In this document: one piece after another, positions 45,115 to 55,910 of the stretch
Layout of the letters: every line of letters starts with the position of its first letter
How positions within the stretch are numbered: the stretch's first letter is position 1
Source of the DNA: Cyanophora paradoxa
Lineage: Eukaryota > Glaucocystophyceae > Cyanophorales > Cyanophoraceae
Assembly: GCA_004431415.1 (NCBI GenBank)
Contig: QPMI01000117.1
Coordinates: 62,001-126,000, forward strand
DNA length: 64,000 nucleotides
Reading direction: 5' to 3'
Translations under genes and position numbers: made by a program
The notes under the pieces: generated by a model
What the model was told of the DNA's origin: nothing
Database searches by the model: none
The model's input: the letters and a program-made list of their open reading frames with translations, nothing else

Positions 45115-45791
45115 ATGTCGATCCTCGGCACCATGGCTGCGCGTACGTGACGCCCCGATCGCCGCGGCGGCGGTTGCGCCGGACACTCAACCGGCCGGCC
45201 GCTTCCCCCAGACGCCAAGAAGAGCCCCGAGCTCCTGGCGCTCTGGTTCCCCGTCACCGTCGGCTGCGGGGTCGCAGTGTACGCTCCCCCGCTCCCGCCG
45301 AATTTTCTCCGCCGCCGCCGGCCGATCGGACGCATACGCGCCGGCCAGGTACACGATGGGCATGAAGCTCTTCGCCGATCAGAGCAATGACGTCTGCGTC
45401 AAGAAGGAGCACGGCAACGCCCACAACTTCTTCGCCCGCGGCGTGAAGGTTTGCATCCTCCGACGTCGATCCGTATCCGCGATCCGCCGCCCGCCGAGCG
45501 AGCGGACGCTCTCCAAGCATTCCCGGCTCTTCTAAAGAGCTGAAAGTGGTCTGATTGTCCGCCGCCCGGCCGCAGTTCGAGAACGTGGCGCCGATGAAGA
45601 TGTGGGCGACCTACGGCTCCACCTCCCTCGGCGTCATGTCGGCCATTCCCGAGGTTCGCCTGCGGTTCCGCCTTGAGCTTCTCGTTCTGCCCGCTGACGG
45701 CCGCGTCCGGTCCGTCACGCAGGAGCTCCGCGAGGAGAACAAGGCCCCCCTCCGCGCCGCGGCCGCGGCCCGGCGCGCCTCCAGCGCGTAA
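45115..45791 (+). CDS. Small B12D/MLRQ-like membrane protein
   Basis: The start at 45115 (MSILGTMAA) joins to KKSPELLALWFPVTVGCGVA, a single hydrophobic helix, and then VYTMGMKLFADQSNDVCVKK and HGNAHNFFARGVK. Two more exons follow (FENVAPMKMWATYGSTSLGV; ELREENKAPLRAAAAARRAS). Junctions are in frame with donors GTACGT, GTACGC, GTTTGC and GTTCGC. One N-terminal transmembrane helix followed by G-x-KL-x-x-D-x-S-N-D-V resembles the B12D / NDUFA4 (MLRQ) type of small mitochondrial proteins, associated with respiratory complexes. The assignment rests on overall pattern, not on a unique motif. Confidence 0.55.
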
Positions 45792-46687
45792 CGCGGCTCC
45801 AAGGCTTTGGCTTTCTCGACTCGGAGTCATTCGTCTTTTGGCCGGGCGGCCGGCCCGACGCCGCGCCGTGGTTCGGACTCCGAGTCGCCGGAGGGTTTCC
45901 CGAGCACATATAATCTTTTGACGTTTGAATCTACTTTTAGAACAGCGCTTTCTCGTCAATCGCTGTAGATTGGGTAATACGGTAGAATGGGATTAGTGTA
46001 AACCCAGGACTCGCTGGTCTTTGTACTGGTTTGCTTGTGCAGTTGGGCTTTGTGAGAATTTCAAAACCGGGGATTTCAATTCAAGCTTTATCCGACGGCG
46101 TGCTCGCCAAGTGAAGTCAGCGCTGTTTATGGGCCCATCGGTGAGCGCCGGCGGGGTGCGCATGCGCTGCATTGAACGCATCGTACACGGACGCGAGCGC
46201 TTAGTCAAGGTGGGCTGGGCGCATATGCATGCAGGCGTAGGGGTGAGCTCGAGACGATCGAGTTTGGCATGGCCATTGGCCACGGCGCGGCAGGCTCGAT
46301 GATACTAGTTCAGCACATTGAGCCCGAGTACTAGTACATGTGAGAGCGCTGACGAGGGGGCACCTGGAGGACCTCAGGGCCGGATGCGAGGCGCTGGGTC
46401 GCTCGCGAGAGCTCATGATCAGGGGTCTTGAGGGACCGCGCGCGCAGTGCGGAGCGGCGGAGCCCACGAGGGAGCCGCGGAGCTCTACGGCCTAGGAGGT
46501 AAGGACTCCCGGCGCGCCTGCGTGCAAATTCGAATCGGCCGCCCGGAAGCGAGGCGAGTACGGCAGGCGGGGGCGAACAGCGACGGGGCGCACGCGTCGC
46601 GTGGTCTCGAGAGGAACAGGGCGATGGAGGGGCAGGCCCGCCAGAAGGGGCGAGCGCATGCGTCTCGAAGTGTCCTCGGCGAGAGCG
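45792..46687. other. Intergenic between convergent genes
   Basis: The first half (45900-46130) is AT-richer than the surroundings and looks like 3' flank. The remainder has no supported exon. Confidence 0.5.
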
Positions 46688-47261
46688 CTAGTCTCCCGGC
46701 GGCGGCGGCTGGGGCTGGGCGGCCGGCGGGGAGCGCGCGGGGGCCGGGGCTGACGAGCTGGAACCCGCCGCTTCCGGGTCGGGCTCGGGCACGAGCGGGG
46801 CCAAGCCGCGGCCGGCGGGCTGACGAGGGACGTATTTCCGCTGGCGATACTTGCGGGCGGCGAGCACCCGCGCCTGGATCTGCGGCGGGGCTGTCAGGGT
46901 CTGCGAACCCGACGCCCGGATCGCAGCGCACCTGCTCGTCGATCGCCTTGCCCACGTCGATGGAGTCCGGTATGTGCACGTAGCGCACGACGCGCCCGCT
47001 CAGGAACATCAGGTCGAAGCGATCGACGGTGCCTGCGGGCGGAGCTGAGCGCGCGGGCGCGGCGCGCGGCACGCGGCGAGCACCATCGACGGCGGTGCGC
47101 GCTACGTCGATGAGCTGCATGTTCATGCTGCCGTCCACCTCGTCCAGCACGCCGCAGAACGAGACATCGTTGCGCAGGTCCACGATGACGCGTTCGCCGA
47201 TCAGTGCGTAGAGCAACACGCTGAGCGAGAACTTCGGCTCCTTCGGGCCCTTTCGGGGCAT
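46688..47261 (-). CDS. Sm-like protein, LSM10/SmD1-like
   Basis: Three exons fit exactly: 47261-47084, 47032-46932 and 46879-46688 (156 residues). Sm motif 1 is FSLSVLLYALIGERVIVDLR, NDVSFCGVLDEVDGSMNMQL; Sm motif 2 is FLSGRVVRYVHIPDSIDVG. The VRYVHIPD ending is closest to LSM10, the U7 snRNP counterpart of SmD1, though a divergent SmD1 is possible. After the Sm fold comes a basic stretch (VLAARKYRQRKYVPR) and a Pro/Ser/Ala tail ending QPPPPGD. Such proteins form part of the heptameric ring on a small nuclear RNA in the nucleus. Donors GTGCTC and GTGCGC. The start at 47261 (MPRKGPKEPKFS) has no signal sequence; an extra upstream exon cannot be ruled out. It is divergent from the PRPF40 gene. 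Confidence 0.75.
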
Positions 47262-47786
47262 CGGGACGGGGGCGTGGTGGGGGGCAAGCGCTGCGGGGAT
47301 ACACAGACGGTCGCGACCATGGCCGGGAGAGGCAGGGGCATGACAATACCTGCGTGCGTTCGCCCATTCCCTCGATGCGGGTGCTGGCGGAAGGCCTGGC
47401 CACCCGCTGGCGAGCTCCGATGCTTCTAGCACGCTCTTGCCGCGGGCCGGTTTCGCAAGCGCCGCGCTGTAAACGCTAGCTGAAGGACGAAGAGAGGCAC
47501 AGCATCGAACCAGCCGCGCGCGAGCCCCCGCTGATCAGCGCGACCGCAGATGGATGCAGGGCGGCGCGTCGGGAGACGGCGGGCCGACTTCTTCGCCAGC
47601 AATCGGCCCCGGCGCAAGCTCGGATGCCGCCACGCCGCAGCTCGGCGGCCTGGCTTCGTCGGATCCCGCTTCTCGCCCGGGGCTGATGGTCCGCCCGAGC
47701 AAACTTCGCTTCCCTGCGCACTTTGACACGCGCGCTTCGCGCTGCAGGGCTCTGCTCCTTCTGCGGGGCCTGGAGCGTCGGGAAGC
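47262..47786. other. Intergenic, divergent promoters (Sm-like / PRPF40)
   Basis: The stretch lies between the minus-strand Sm-like start and the likely PRPF40 start. Long antiparallel open frames here are composition shadows. No promoter motif can be singled out. Confidence 0.4.
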
Positions 47787-50700
47787 ATGGGCGGGCCCAG
47801 CACACACGCCGGCGGCCCGCCGCCCGGCGCCGGCGGTCCTCCCATGGGCGGCCCTCCGCAGGGCGCGCCTCCAGCAGGAGGCCCACCGACCGGCGGGCCG
47901 CCTGCGGCGGGGCAGACAGGTCCCGGCCCGATGGCGGCCGCCCGGCATGGGCGGGCCGCCGCCGGGCATGGGCGGACCCCCGCCCGGCATGGGCGGGCCG
48001 CCGCAGGGATGGGCGGGCCGCCGCAGGGATGGGCGGGCCGCCGCCGGGCATGGGCGGGCCGCCGCAGGGGATGGCGGGCCGCCGCCCGGCATGGGCGGGC
48101 CGCCACCCGGCATGGGCGGGCCCCCGCCCGGCATGGGCGGACCCCCGCCCGGCATGAGCGGAGCCCCGCCCGGCATGAGCGGAGCCCCGGGCGTCATGGC
48201 CCCGCCGCCGGGCGTCATGGCCGTGCCGACGCCGGGGATGGGCAGGCCGCCGGGGATGGGCGGTATGCCACCGGGTTTCCCTATGGGTTTCCCGCCTATG
48301 GGCTTCCCCCCGATGGGCTTCCCCCCCATGGGCATGCCGGGTATGGGATTCCCCGGCTTCCCCGTGCGTGCAATCCCCGCACCCCGCGAGCCCCTCCGCC
48401 CCGCGCTGACTCGCTCGCTTCCAGGGCATGCCGCCCATGGGCGGACCGCCGCACGCGGCGGTGCGCGTACCCCTCCCGCGCCTCTTCGCTTCGCCTCTCA
48501 CGCCACCTCTTCGCCTCTCAGATGGGGATGGGCGGCCCCCCGGCGGCCCCGGCCCCGACGCCCGCCGCCGCCGCCGCCTCCGTCATGCCTCTCAGCGACT
48601 GGGCCGAGGCCCGCGCCTCGGACGGAAAGGTTCGTATCTCACCCCTTCTCCGTCCCGCCCCGTTCCGCCCCGCTCCGCTCTGGCTGAGCTGAGCTGACGC
48701 GGCTCTCTCTCTCTCTTCCTGCCCCTCGCGCAGGTCTACTACTACCACCGGATCACGAAGGAGACGCGCTGGGAGAAGCCCGAGGAGCTCACGCTCGCCG
48801 AGGTGCCGTACCCCCCCGGGCCTCTAGGGGGGTACGAGATAGGAGGGGAGGGGTTCGCCCGCCTCTGTCGGGCTTCTGGGGGGGGGGGGGGGGGGGGGGG
48901 CGGGGGCGGGAGGGAAGGGAGGGTGTCCGCATGCTTAGCTTCCCTTTCTCGGACACCCTCTGAGCCGCGTTCCTGTCGCGCAGGCGGCGGCCAAGGCCGC
49001 ATCGAGCGCCCCGCCGCAGCTCCCGCCCCAGCCCATGCAGCCGCCTCAGCCCATGCTCCCTCCCCAGCCCATGCAAGCCCCCCAGCCCATGCTCCCTCCT
49101 CAGCCCATGCAGGTCCGCGCGCGCCTGTCGCTTCGTCGAATATCCGCCGCTCATTCAGTCCGCGCAGGCCCCTCCGCAGTCCCTCCCGCCACAGCCGATG
49201 CAGGCGCCGCCGCAGCCTATGCAGGCGGCAGCGCCCAGGTGCTCTCTCGCGCTCCCTTAGAACTCAGCCATCGCCTCGCCTCGCCCCTCACGCCCTTCTC
49301 CTTTAGCTCCGGAGCGGCGGCGACTCTGGGGACCTACGGGGACTGGACGGAGTACGCGCTCCCCGAGGGCAAGCACTACTACCACAACGCCAAGGCACGC
49401 CCCGTCCCGCTCCAGGCCTTTCGCTGGCTTGTACCCGCCCCCTAAGCCGTTCCGTACCCCCGCAGACCGGCGTGACGTCATGGGAGCGCCCCGCGGAGGT
49501 CCCGAGCCCCGCCGAGGCGCGCGCCCCCGTACCTCCCGCCCGCTCCCTCCCCCCGCCGATGCCCCCCCGCCCAGATTGCGCTTGCGAACTCCCCTTGGAA
49601 GGAGACGACCGCCGCGGACGGCAAGAAGTGCGCCCGTACCCCCCTCTCTCAGACCCGCGCGCTTTGCGCCTCCCCTTGCCTCCACCTGTACCCCTGAGCT
49701 TCTCCCGCAGGTACTATTACCACTCCGTGACGCGGGAAGTCTCCTGGGACGAGCCCAAGGAGCTCATCGGTACCCCCCCTCTCTTCCCCCCCCCCCTTCA
49801 CCCCCTTACACCCCGCCGCAGCGCTGCGGGAGGCGGCGACGGGCAAGCCCGCCCCCGTCGTGGACGAGGAGGCCCTCCGCAAGGTGCCGTACCCGTACCC
49901 CCCGCCTCCTTCTCCTATCCTCTCACCCATTCGACCACAGGCGAAGGCTGCGGAGGAGGCTGCGCAGGCGGCGGCGCGGGCGGCTCTGGAGTTCATGAAG
50001 GCGCACCAGCCGGCGCCGGCCCCCGCCCCGCCCATGCCCGCGCTCGACGAGCCCAAGAAGAAGAAGGACGCCGGGGCCGCCGTGGACCGCAAGGTCGCCC
50101 CTACCCCCTACCCCCCCGCCACTTCATCCCCCCCCCTTTCTTTCCTAAAGGATCCCCGCGCAGGAGGCGATCGCTGCCTTCAAGGAGGCGCTGGCGGCCG
50201 CCGGGGCCGAGCCCGACTGGCCCTGGGACAAGGCTCGCACCCGCACCCGCCCCCATCCCCCTTCCCTCTTTGCCTCGCCCCTAACCTTCCTCTCCTTTCC
50301 TATCTATCTCTCTCTCTCTCTCTCTCCATCTCCCCCCTTCCCTCCTTGCCTCGCCCCTAACCTTCCTCTCCTCTCCTCTCCTTTCTTCTCTATCAGGTGT
50401 GCAAGGCGCTGGGGCGGGACGAGCGGTACCTGGCGCTCAAGGCGGGCGACCGCAAGGCCGCCTTCAACGAGTTCTCCGCCCAGGTCCGAGATGCTCAGCG
50501 CCTCCTAGGAGGGCCTGGTCAGCCGCGTTGTTCAGCTTAGCCAGCGTGGCTAGCGTAGCTTGTTCAGCATGTTTAGCTTCGAGGGCCGAGGAGCTCGGCC
50601 CGGACGAAGCAAGCTCAACTATAGCCATGCCAAGCCAAGCTGAACAAGGCGGCCAGCCGGCCGAGGAGCTCGGCCCGGATGTCTAACCGCTCGACGCGAT

Positions 50701-53700
50701 CGCAGCGGAAGAAGAAGGCGGAGGAGGAGCGGTTCGCGGCCAAGCGCGACGCCAAGGCCGCCTTCCTCGAGGTCCGCTCTGCTCTGCTCCGCCCCGCCCG
50801 GAATAGATGGAGGAGCTGCATCGTTAGCTTAGCTTAGCTTCCTCGAGGCCCGCCCCCCCCCCCCCCCCCCCCCCCCGTAAGCAGATTAGATAGCTCCGCC
50901 CCGGCCCCGCCCAGAATAGATGGAGGTTTTAGCTGGCCAGCTCCCTTGTTCGGCTTAGCTTCGCCCCCGCCCGCCCCGCGCCCGCCCCCGCCCGGAATAG
51001 ATGGAGGGGGCTGCCGCCCAAGGGGCTTGGCGGGCCCCGCCCCGCCCCGCCGCAACGAGATTTTAGGTGAAAGGGCAGTGGAGAGCACTAGGCGTGCCTG
51101 CGGAGGCAGGCGGTGTCCCCTCTAGCCGTCCCGGAGATCGCCTGGCGCGCGATCCCAGGAGCCCGCCTCGCGCTACGCGTCCTCAGTGACCGCCACTCCC
51201 CATAAGGCCCTCAACCCTTATCTCCGCCCCCGCCCTGCCCCGCCCCACCGCTCCCCTTAGAGCCTTAAAAGCCTTAGAGGGCTCCGACCTCCCCTGCCCC
51301 GCCTGCTCCCGCCCCTCCCCCCTCCCCCACCGCTCCCCCCTTCTTCCCCCCCCCCCCCCCCCCCCCCCGCCCCTTCTGACCCCCGCGGCAGCTGCTGCGG
51401 GGGTGCGAGAAGCTGACCTCCTCGACGCGCTGGAAGAAGGCAGCCTCCTGGATCGAGGTCCGCCCCGGCGTGATTTAGACTGGCCTGGCTTCCATTAGAA
51501 GAAGGAGCCCTCGCCTCCAGCCCAGCGCCGCGGGATGGGGCCGCTCTCCCGGCCTGGCTTGGCGGATCCAGGACGGGGCGCTCCTCGATCGAGGATGAGG
51601 GGCAAGCTAAGGCTAAGGGGGCGCGCCGCCTAGACTTAGCTAGGATAGCCTGGCTCTAGGCCAGATAGGGGGCGCTAAGGCTAGTTTAGCCTGGACTAGC
51701 TTGCGCAGCTTAGCGCCGCCGCCTGCTCACTGCTCAGAGCTTAGCCTGCTTGGCTTAGCGCCGCCTAGCCCAGTTCAGCCCGGCCAGATCCCAGCCCCCC
51801 GCGGGACGGAATCGCTCTCCCCGCTGACCGGAGGCCGCGGCGCAGGGGGACGCGCGGTTCACGAGCGAGCACCTGACCGACCGCGAGCGCGAGGCCATCT
51901 ATGAGGTGCGCGGGGGCGTGGCGGAGCAGGCGAGGGGAACGAAACGCGAGGAAAACCGGGTCGCCTGCCAGCCAGAGGGCGCACCCTGGACTTAGAGGGC
52001 TAGAGGGCGAGAGGGCCGCGCCGCCCCGCGCCCTCGTCCTTCTCCATCATCTCAACCGAGCACACGGCTTGAAGTTGCCGGCTAGCCGGCTAGCTAGACG
52101 GCCCCGCCGGCCCCGCCGCTCCGCCCCGCGCCCTCGTCGTCCCCCCACCCTCCCTCTCACCGGGCGCCCTCTCCCTCCAGGACTACATGGTGGAGCTGGC
52201 CGCGAAGGAACGCGAGGACGCGCGCGCCAACCGCACCGAGTACCTGGCCGCTTTGAAGGTACCCCCCCCCCTGCCTGAAGCACGGAGCACCGGATTGCGG
52301 CCCGACCCGACCCGACCCGCCCCCGCCCCTCGCGCGCGCAGACGCTGCTTGTGGACATGGCCGACGAGGGCGAGATCAAGGCCCGCGTACCCTCACGTAC
52401 CCCTCCCCTCGCCTCGTCGCCTCACGTACCCCCCCCCGCTTCCCCCCCCCCCACGCAGGCCTCGACGTCCTGGCGGAAGGCGCAGGAGCTCCTCGAGGAC
52501 GAGCGCCGCTGGCGCGTCCTCGACCGCGTGCGCAGCGCCCCGTACCCCCGCCGTGTACCTGTACCCCCCACTAACCTGGGTCTGGCGGCAGGCGTCGCGG
52601 CTGGACGCGTGGGAGGACATGATGAAGACCATGGAGGCAAAGGGCGCGCCCCCCGCCCCGCCCGATAGATAGAAGGGACAGGAGGCGGGCGAGGGGTGGA
52701 ATAGTGGAGGGGGTGGATGGAAGGATAGAAGGATAGACGGATAGAAAACCCCGCCCGCGCCCACCTCGCGCGTCCCGCCCCGCCGCTCTGCTCTGACGTC
52801 GCCGGCTCTGACCGCCGCGCAGAGGATGAGCGGCGGGGGCGGGAGCGGCGGATCTACGCGCGGCAGCACCGGCGCCGCCGCGACGCCTTCGTCGCCTTCC
52901 TCGCCGAGAAGGCGCCGGCCCCCCACCCGCCCTCCCTCGCCCCCCGGCGTCCCTCGCCCGCCCTGGACGGCGTCTCGCCTGTCCTGTCCCCGGCCTCGCA
53001 CCCCACCCTCCCTCGCCAGCGCTCCTTCCTTCCCTTCCTAGTACCCCGGGCTCCACCTCCGATGCCCCTGACGCCCCGGCCTCTTCCCCGCGCAGGAGCG
53101 GGCCGGGGAGCTGGGCCTCCGCGCGCGCTGGTACGAGTTCCGCCGCGCCATCCGCAAGGAGGGTCCCTACCTCGGTCCGCCTCGCCCCTTCTGAGCTCCT
53201 TCTTTTCCTGTCCGCGGTCCACGCTGGGCTTCCCGCTGACCTTCTTCTCCCTCCTCGCTTGCTCGCGCGCGCAGACATGCTGGGGCAGCCGGGGAGCACG
53301 CCCCACGAGCTGTGGGACGAGTACATGGACGGCGCCTTCCTCCGCCTCCCCCGCGCCGCCGTCCGCCCCCGCACCCGCCCCGCCCCGCCAAGAGATCTAA
53401 ATTATAATACTTAGACATGATCTGATACATAATAGATTACATAATCTGATACATAATAGATTCCCCATAATAGATTTCATAATAGGACGGCGCCTTCCTC
53501 CGCCTCCCCCGCGCCGCCGTCCGCCCTTCACCCGCCCCGCCCCGCCCAGAGATCCTGATATAATCCGGCCGCGATAAATAATACTAAGATCTAATCCCGC
53601 GCCGCCGTCCGCCCCCTCCCCGCCCTTCCCGCCCATACCTTCGTTCGATTGGGACGCGGGCGCCGACTCACACGCGCGCGCTCCCCGCAGGAGGCGCTCG

Positions 53701-55910
53701 TGGCCGCGGCGGCGGAGGTCAACTTCCAGCCGGGGCCCTACAGGTACCCCCCCCCTCCTCCCCCCTTTCTCTCCCCCTTCGTCCTCTCTTAGGCGCGCCC
53801 GCAGCGGCCCGGAGGAGCTCGCGGCGGCCATCGCCAACTTCAACGCCGTCGAGCCCTACAGGCGCGCAGATCCCCTCAGATCAGATCAGATCTGATCAGA
53901 TCAGATCTGAGCCGATCTGATATGATGTGATCCGATCTGATATGAGCGGGCGCGCAGGGAGAACCGGGCGGCGCTGAAGCTCGCCCTCGAACTCTTCGCC
54001 AAGGAGCGCGCCCGCAAGGCCCGCCCTCCCTTTCTTTCCTTCTTACTTCCTCCCTTCTCTTCTTCTGAGGCGGCGGGGCGCGGCTGGGCGCAGGAGGAGG
54101 GCGAGGGCGGGGCGGCGGCGCGGCGCGAGAAGCTCGAGCGGGCCTTCTGGGAGCTCCTCCGCCGCCCCAAATTCGTGCGCCCCCGCCGCCGCCCCCGCCC
54201 CCGCCCGCCCCGGCGCTCAGGGTTCCGGACCTTAGCTGCCGGTAGCTGAGAGAGTGAAGCCGAGTTCTAAGAGAGAGAGCGCCGGCCCCTGCTCCCCTCG
54301 CTTCCTCTTACCCCCGCCCCCCTCCCACCCCTCCGGCGGATCGGAGCTCCGGCTCTGTGCCTTTGGCTTAGTGAGCGAGTCCGGGGGCAAAGAGCGCACC
54401 GGCCCTCCCCCGATTAGATCACTTCTCTCTCTCCGCCCCGGCCCCCCGCCCTCCTGCTCATCGGCGCGGGCGCAGGGGATCGGCGAGGACTCGGTCTACT
54501 CCGACTACAAGGAGGCCCTCTCCAAGCACTCCGGCTTCCGGGTGCGCTTTTTGTCGCGGCCGGCGCAGCCGGTCCCTGGGAGGGGAGGGTCCGGACTCCG
54601 GGGTAGGCGTTCGCGAGAGAGAACGGGGGACGCCACTTTTTAGCTTGCCTAGCCAGCTAGCGACCCCGCAACGACCGGCGCTCTAGCTAGGCCAGCTAGC
54701 TAGGGCCTCGCTCGCCCGCTCGTAGACGGGGGCGGCGGCCGGCCGGCGGGGCCTCACCGCGGGGCGGCCGGACAGGACCTGGACGTCCCGGGGGGCGAGG
54801 AGGAGCGCGAGTTCCTCTTCTCCAAGTTCGTCCGGGCCCTCCGGTGCGCCCCTCCGCCCCCGCTCTGGACAGCTGCTCTGCTCCGCTGCTTACTTGACGG
54901 GCGGGGGCTTTCAGGGCCGGGGAGGTCCGCCTGCTTACGGAAGAGGAGGAGAAGGAGCGTAAGGCGAAAGACAAGGAGAAGAAGGAGAAGAAGGAGAAGA
55001 AGGACAAGGTTCGGGCTGAGCCCGCCCGGGGTTGGCCACGCTAACTCGCGGGCGCAGGAGAAGGAGAAGGGGGGCGACAAGGACAAGGAGAAGAAGGACG
55101 ACAAGGACAAGGTCCGCCCCGCGCCCCGCGGCGCGCGGCGCGCGGTCCACCGCCTCTTCGAAACACATTCAGCTCACTCTGTCCCTTGCCCGCCCGTTTT
55201 CGGCGCAGGCGTCATCGTCCAGCAAGCGCGACAGCGAGAAGAAGGAGAAGGAGAAGGAGAAGGACGAGAAGAAGGACAAGGGCGGGAAGGCGAGCCGAGC
55301 CTGCCCGCCCCGCCCCGCCCGCTCCGCCCCGCCCCGCCCCGCTCTCGGCCCGGCTCGGCCCTAGATCAGCGCGCAGCGAGCCCTGCGCCGCCTAGTCTCG
55401 CCCCAGTGGCCCGGCCCGCCCGGCCCGACCCCTTTCCACCCGGGGCCTCGGCCCCTCCTGATCTCCGGCACCGCCTGGCCGGCCGGCTCCGCCGTCCCGC
55501 TGACACCGGCGCGCAGGACAAGGACAAGGAGAAGGAGAAGGACCGGAGCAAGGACAAGGACGACAAGGAGAAGGTGCCCGCGCTCGGGAGCCTCTACGCC
55601 TGCAGAGCGCCGCGCGCCGGCCCCGGGCCTCACGCGGCGCGCAGCGGAAGGACAAGGATGAGAAGAAGGACAAGGAGAAGGAGCGGAGCAAGGAGAAGGA
55701 GAAGGAGAAGGACAAGGACCGCAAGCGGAGGAAGGACGAGGGCGGTGCGCCGCCCGCGCGCTCGCGCTCCCTCGCCCGCGCTCGCCCGCCCCATCTTCGA
55801 GCGCACTCTTTCTTTCATTCTTTCGCGCGCCAACGCCGCCGGGCCGGGCCGCGCCCGCAGAGGAGGGCGAGGCTGACGACGGGAAGCGGAGGCGCAAGGG
55901 AAGCGAGTGA
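47787..55910 (+). CDS. PRPF40: PRPF40-like splicing factor (U1 snRNP-associated), three WW domains
   Basis: The N-terminus is a Gly/Pro/Met repeat (GMGGPPPGMGGPPPGM). Three WW domains follow: LSDWAEARASDGK joined to VYYYHRITKETRWEKPEEL; GDWTEYALPEGKHYYHNAK joined to TGVTSWERP; and WKETTAADGKK joined to YYYHSVTREVSWDEPKEL. FF-type segments come next: FKEALAAAGAEPDWPWDK, VCKALGRDERYLALKAGDRK, LLRGCEKLTSSTRWKKAASW, HLTDREREAIYE, YMVELAAKEREDARANRTEY, LRARWYEFRRAIRKEGPYL, ELWDEYMDGAF and DYKEALSKHSGFR. The tail is Lys/Glu/Asp-rich, ending KRRRKGSE at 55910. This is the Prp40/FBP11 plan, which bridges U1 snRNP at the 5' splice site to branch-point factors. Most relatives have two WW domains; here there are three. 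There are probably more than 25 exons over 8.1 kb, with some introns of several hundred nt around 50.5-52.2 kb. Confidence 0.85.
47941..48250 (+). repeat. 21-nt minisatellite encoding GMGGPPP, with frame-breaking units
   Basis: Tandem units of CCGCCGGGCATGGGCGGACC-type encode Gly-Met-Gly-Gly-Pro-Pro-Pro in PRPF40. Three units around 48000-48080 read CCGCAGGGATGGGCGGG or CCGCAGGGGATGGCGGG and are not the full 21 nt, so the GMGGPPP reading moves between all three frames. Either these contain unrecognised tiny introns (each has a CCGCAG acceptor-like end) or the array is mis-assembled or polymorphic. Confidence 0.7.
48878..48900 (+). repeat. 23-nt G homopolymer in PRPF40 intron
   Basis: This pure G run lies in the intron after the first WW domain. 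It is unusual because it is G-rich on the coding strand, while the other intronic tracts are C-rich on the coding strand. Confidence 0.85.
50302..50330 (+). repeat. CT microsatellite in PRPF40 intron
   Basis: A (TC)n run lies within a pyrimidine-rich intron upstream of the VCKALGRDERY exon. It probably serves as, or expands, a polypyrimidine tract. Confidence 0.7.
50853..50876 (+). repeat. 24-nt C homopolymer in PRPF40 intron
   Basis: This uninterrupted C run lies in a long intron that also holds repeated TTAGCTTAGCTT words. Its length matches the tract at 51345-51368. Confidence 0.85.
51345..51368 (+). repeat. 24-nt C homopolymer just upstream of an exon
   Basis: This C run lies about 25 nt before the acceptor of the exon LLRGCEKLTSSTRWK, in the position of a polypyrimidine tract. 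Confidence 0.85.
53873..53945 (+). repeat. GATC/CAGATCTGATC palindromic repeat in intron
   Basis: Alternating TCAGATCAGATC and GATCTGATATGATGTGATC words fill an intron between the NFNAVEPY exon and the NRAALKLALELF exon of PRPF40. The repeats are self-complementary and could form a hairpin that brings the splice sites together. Confidence 0.7.

Noticed and set aside
47476-48501. Gly/Pro open frames antisense to the PRPF40 N-terminus
   Set aside because: The near-palindromic GGGCGGGCC repeat gives Pro/Gly frames on both strands; WW domains fix the plus strand as coding.
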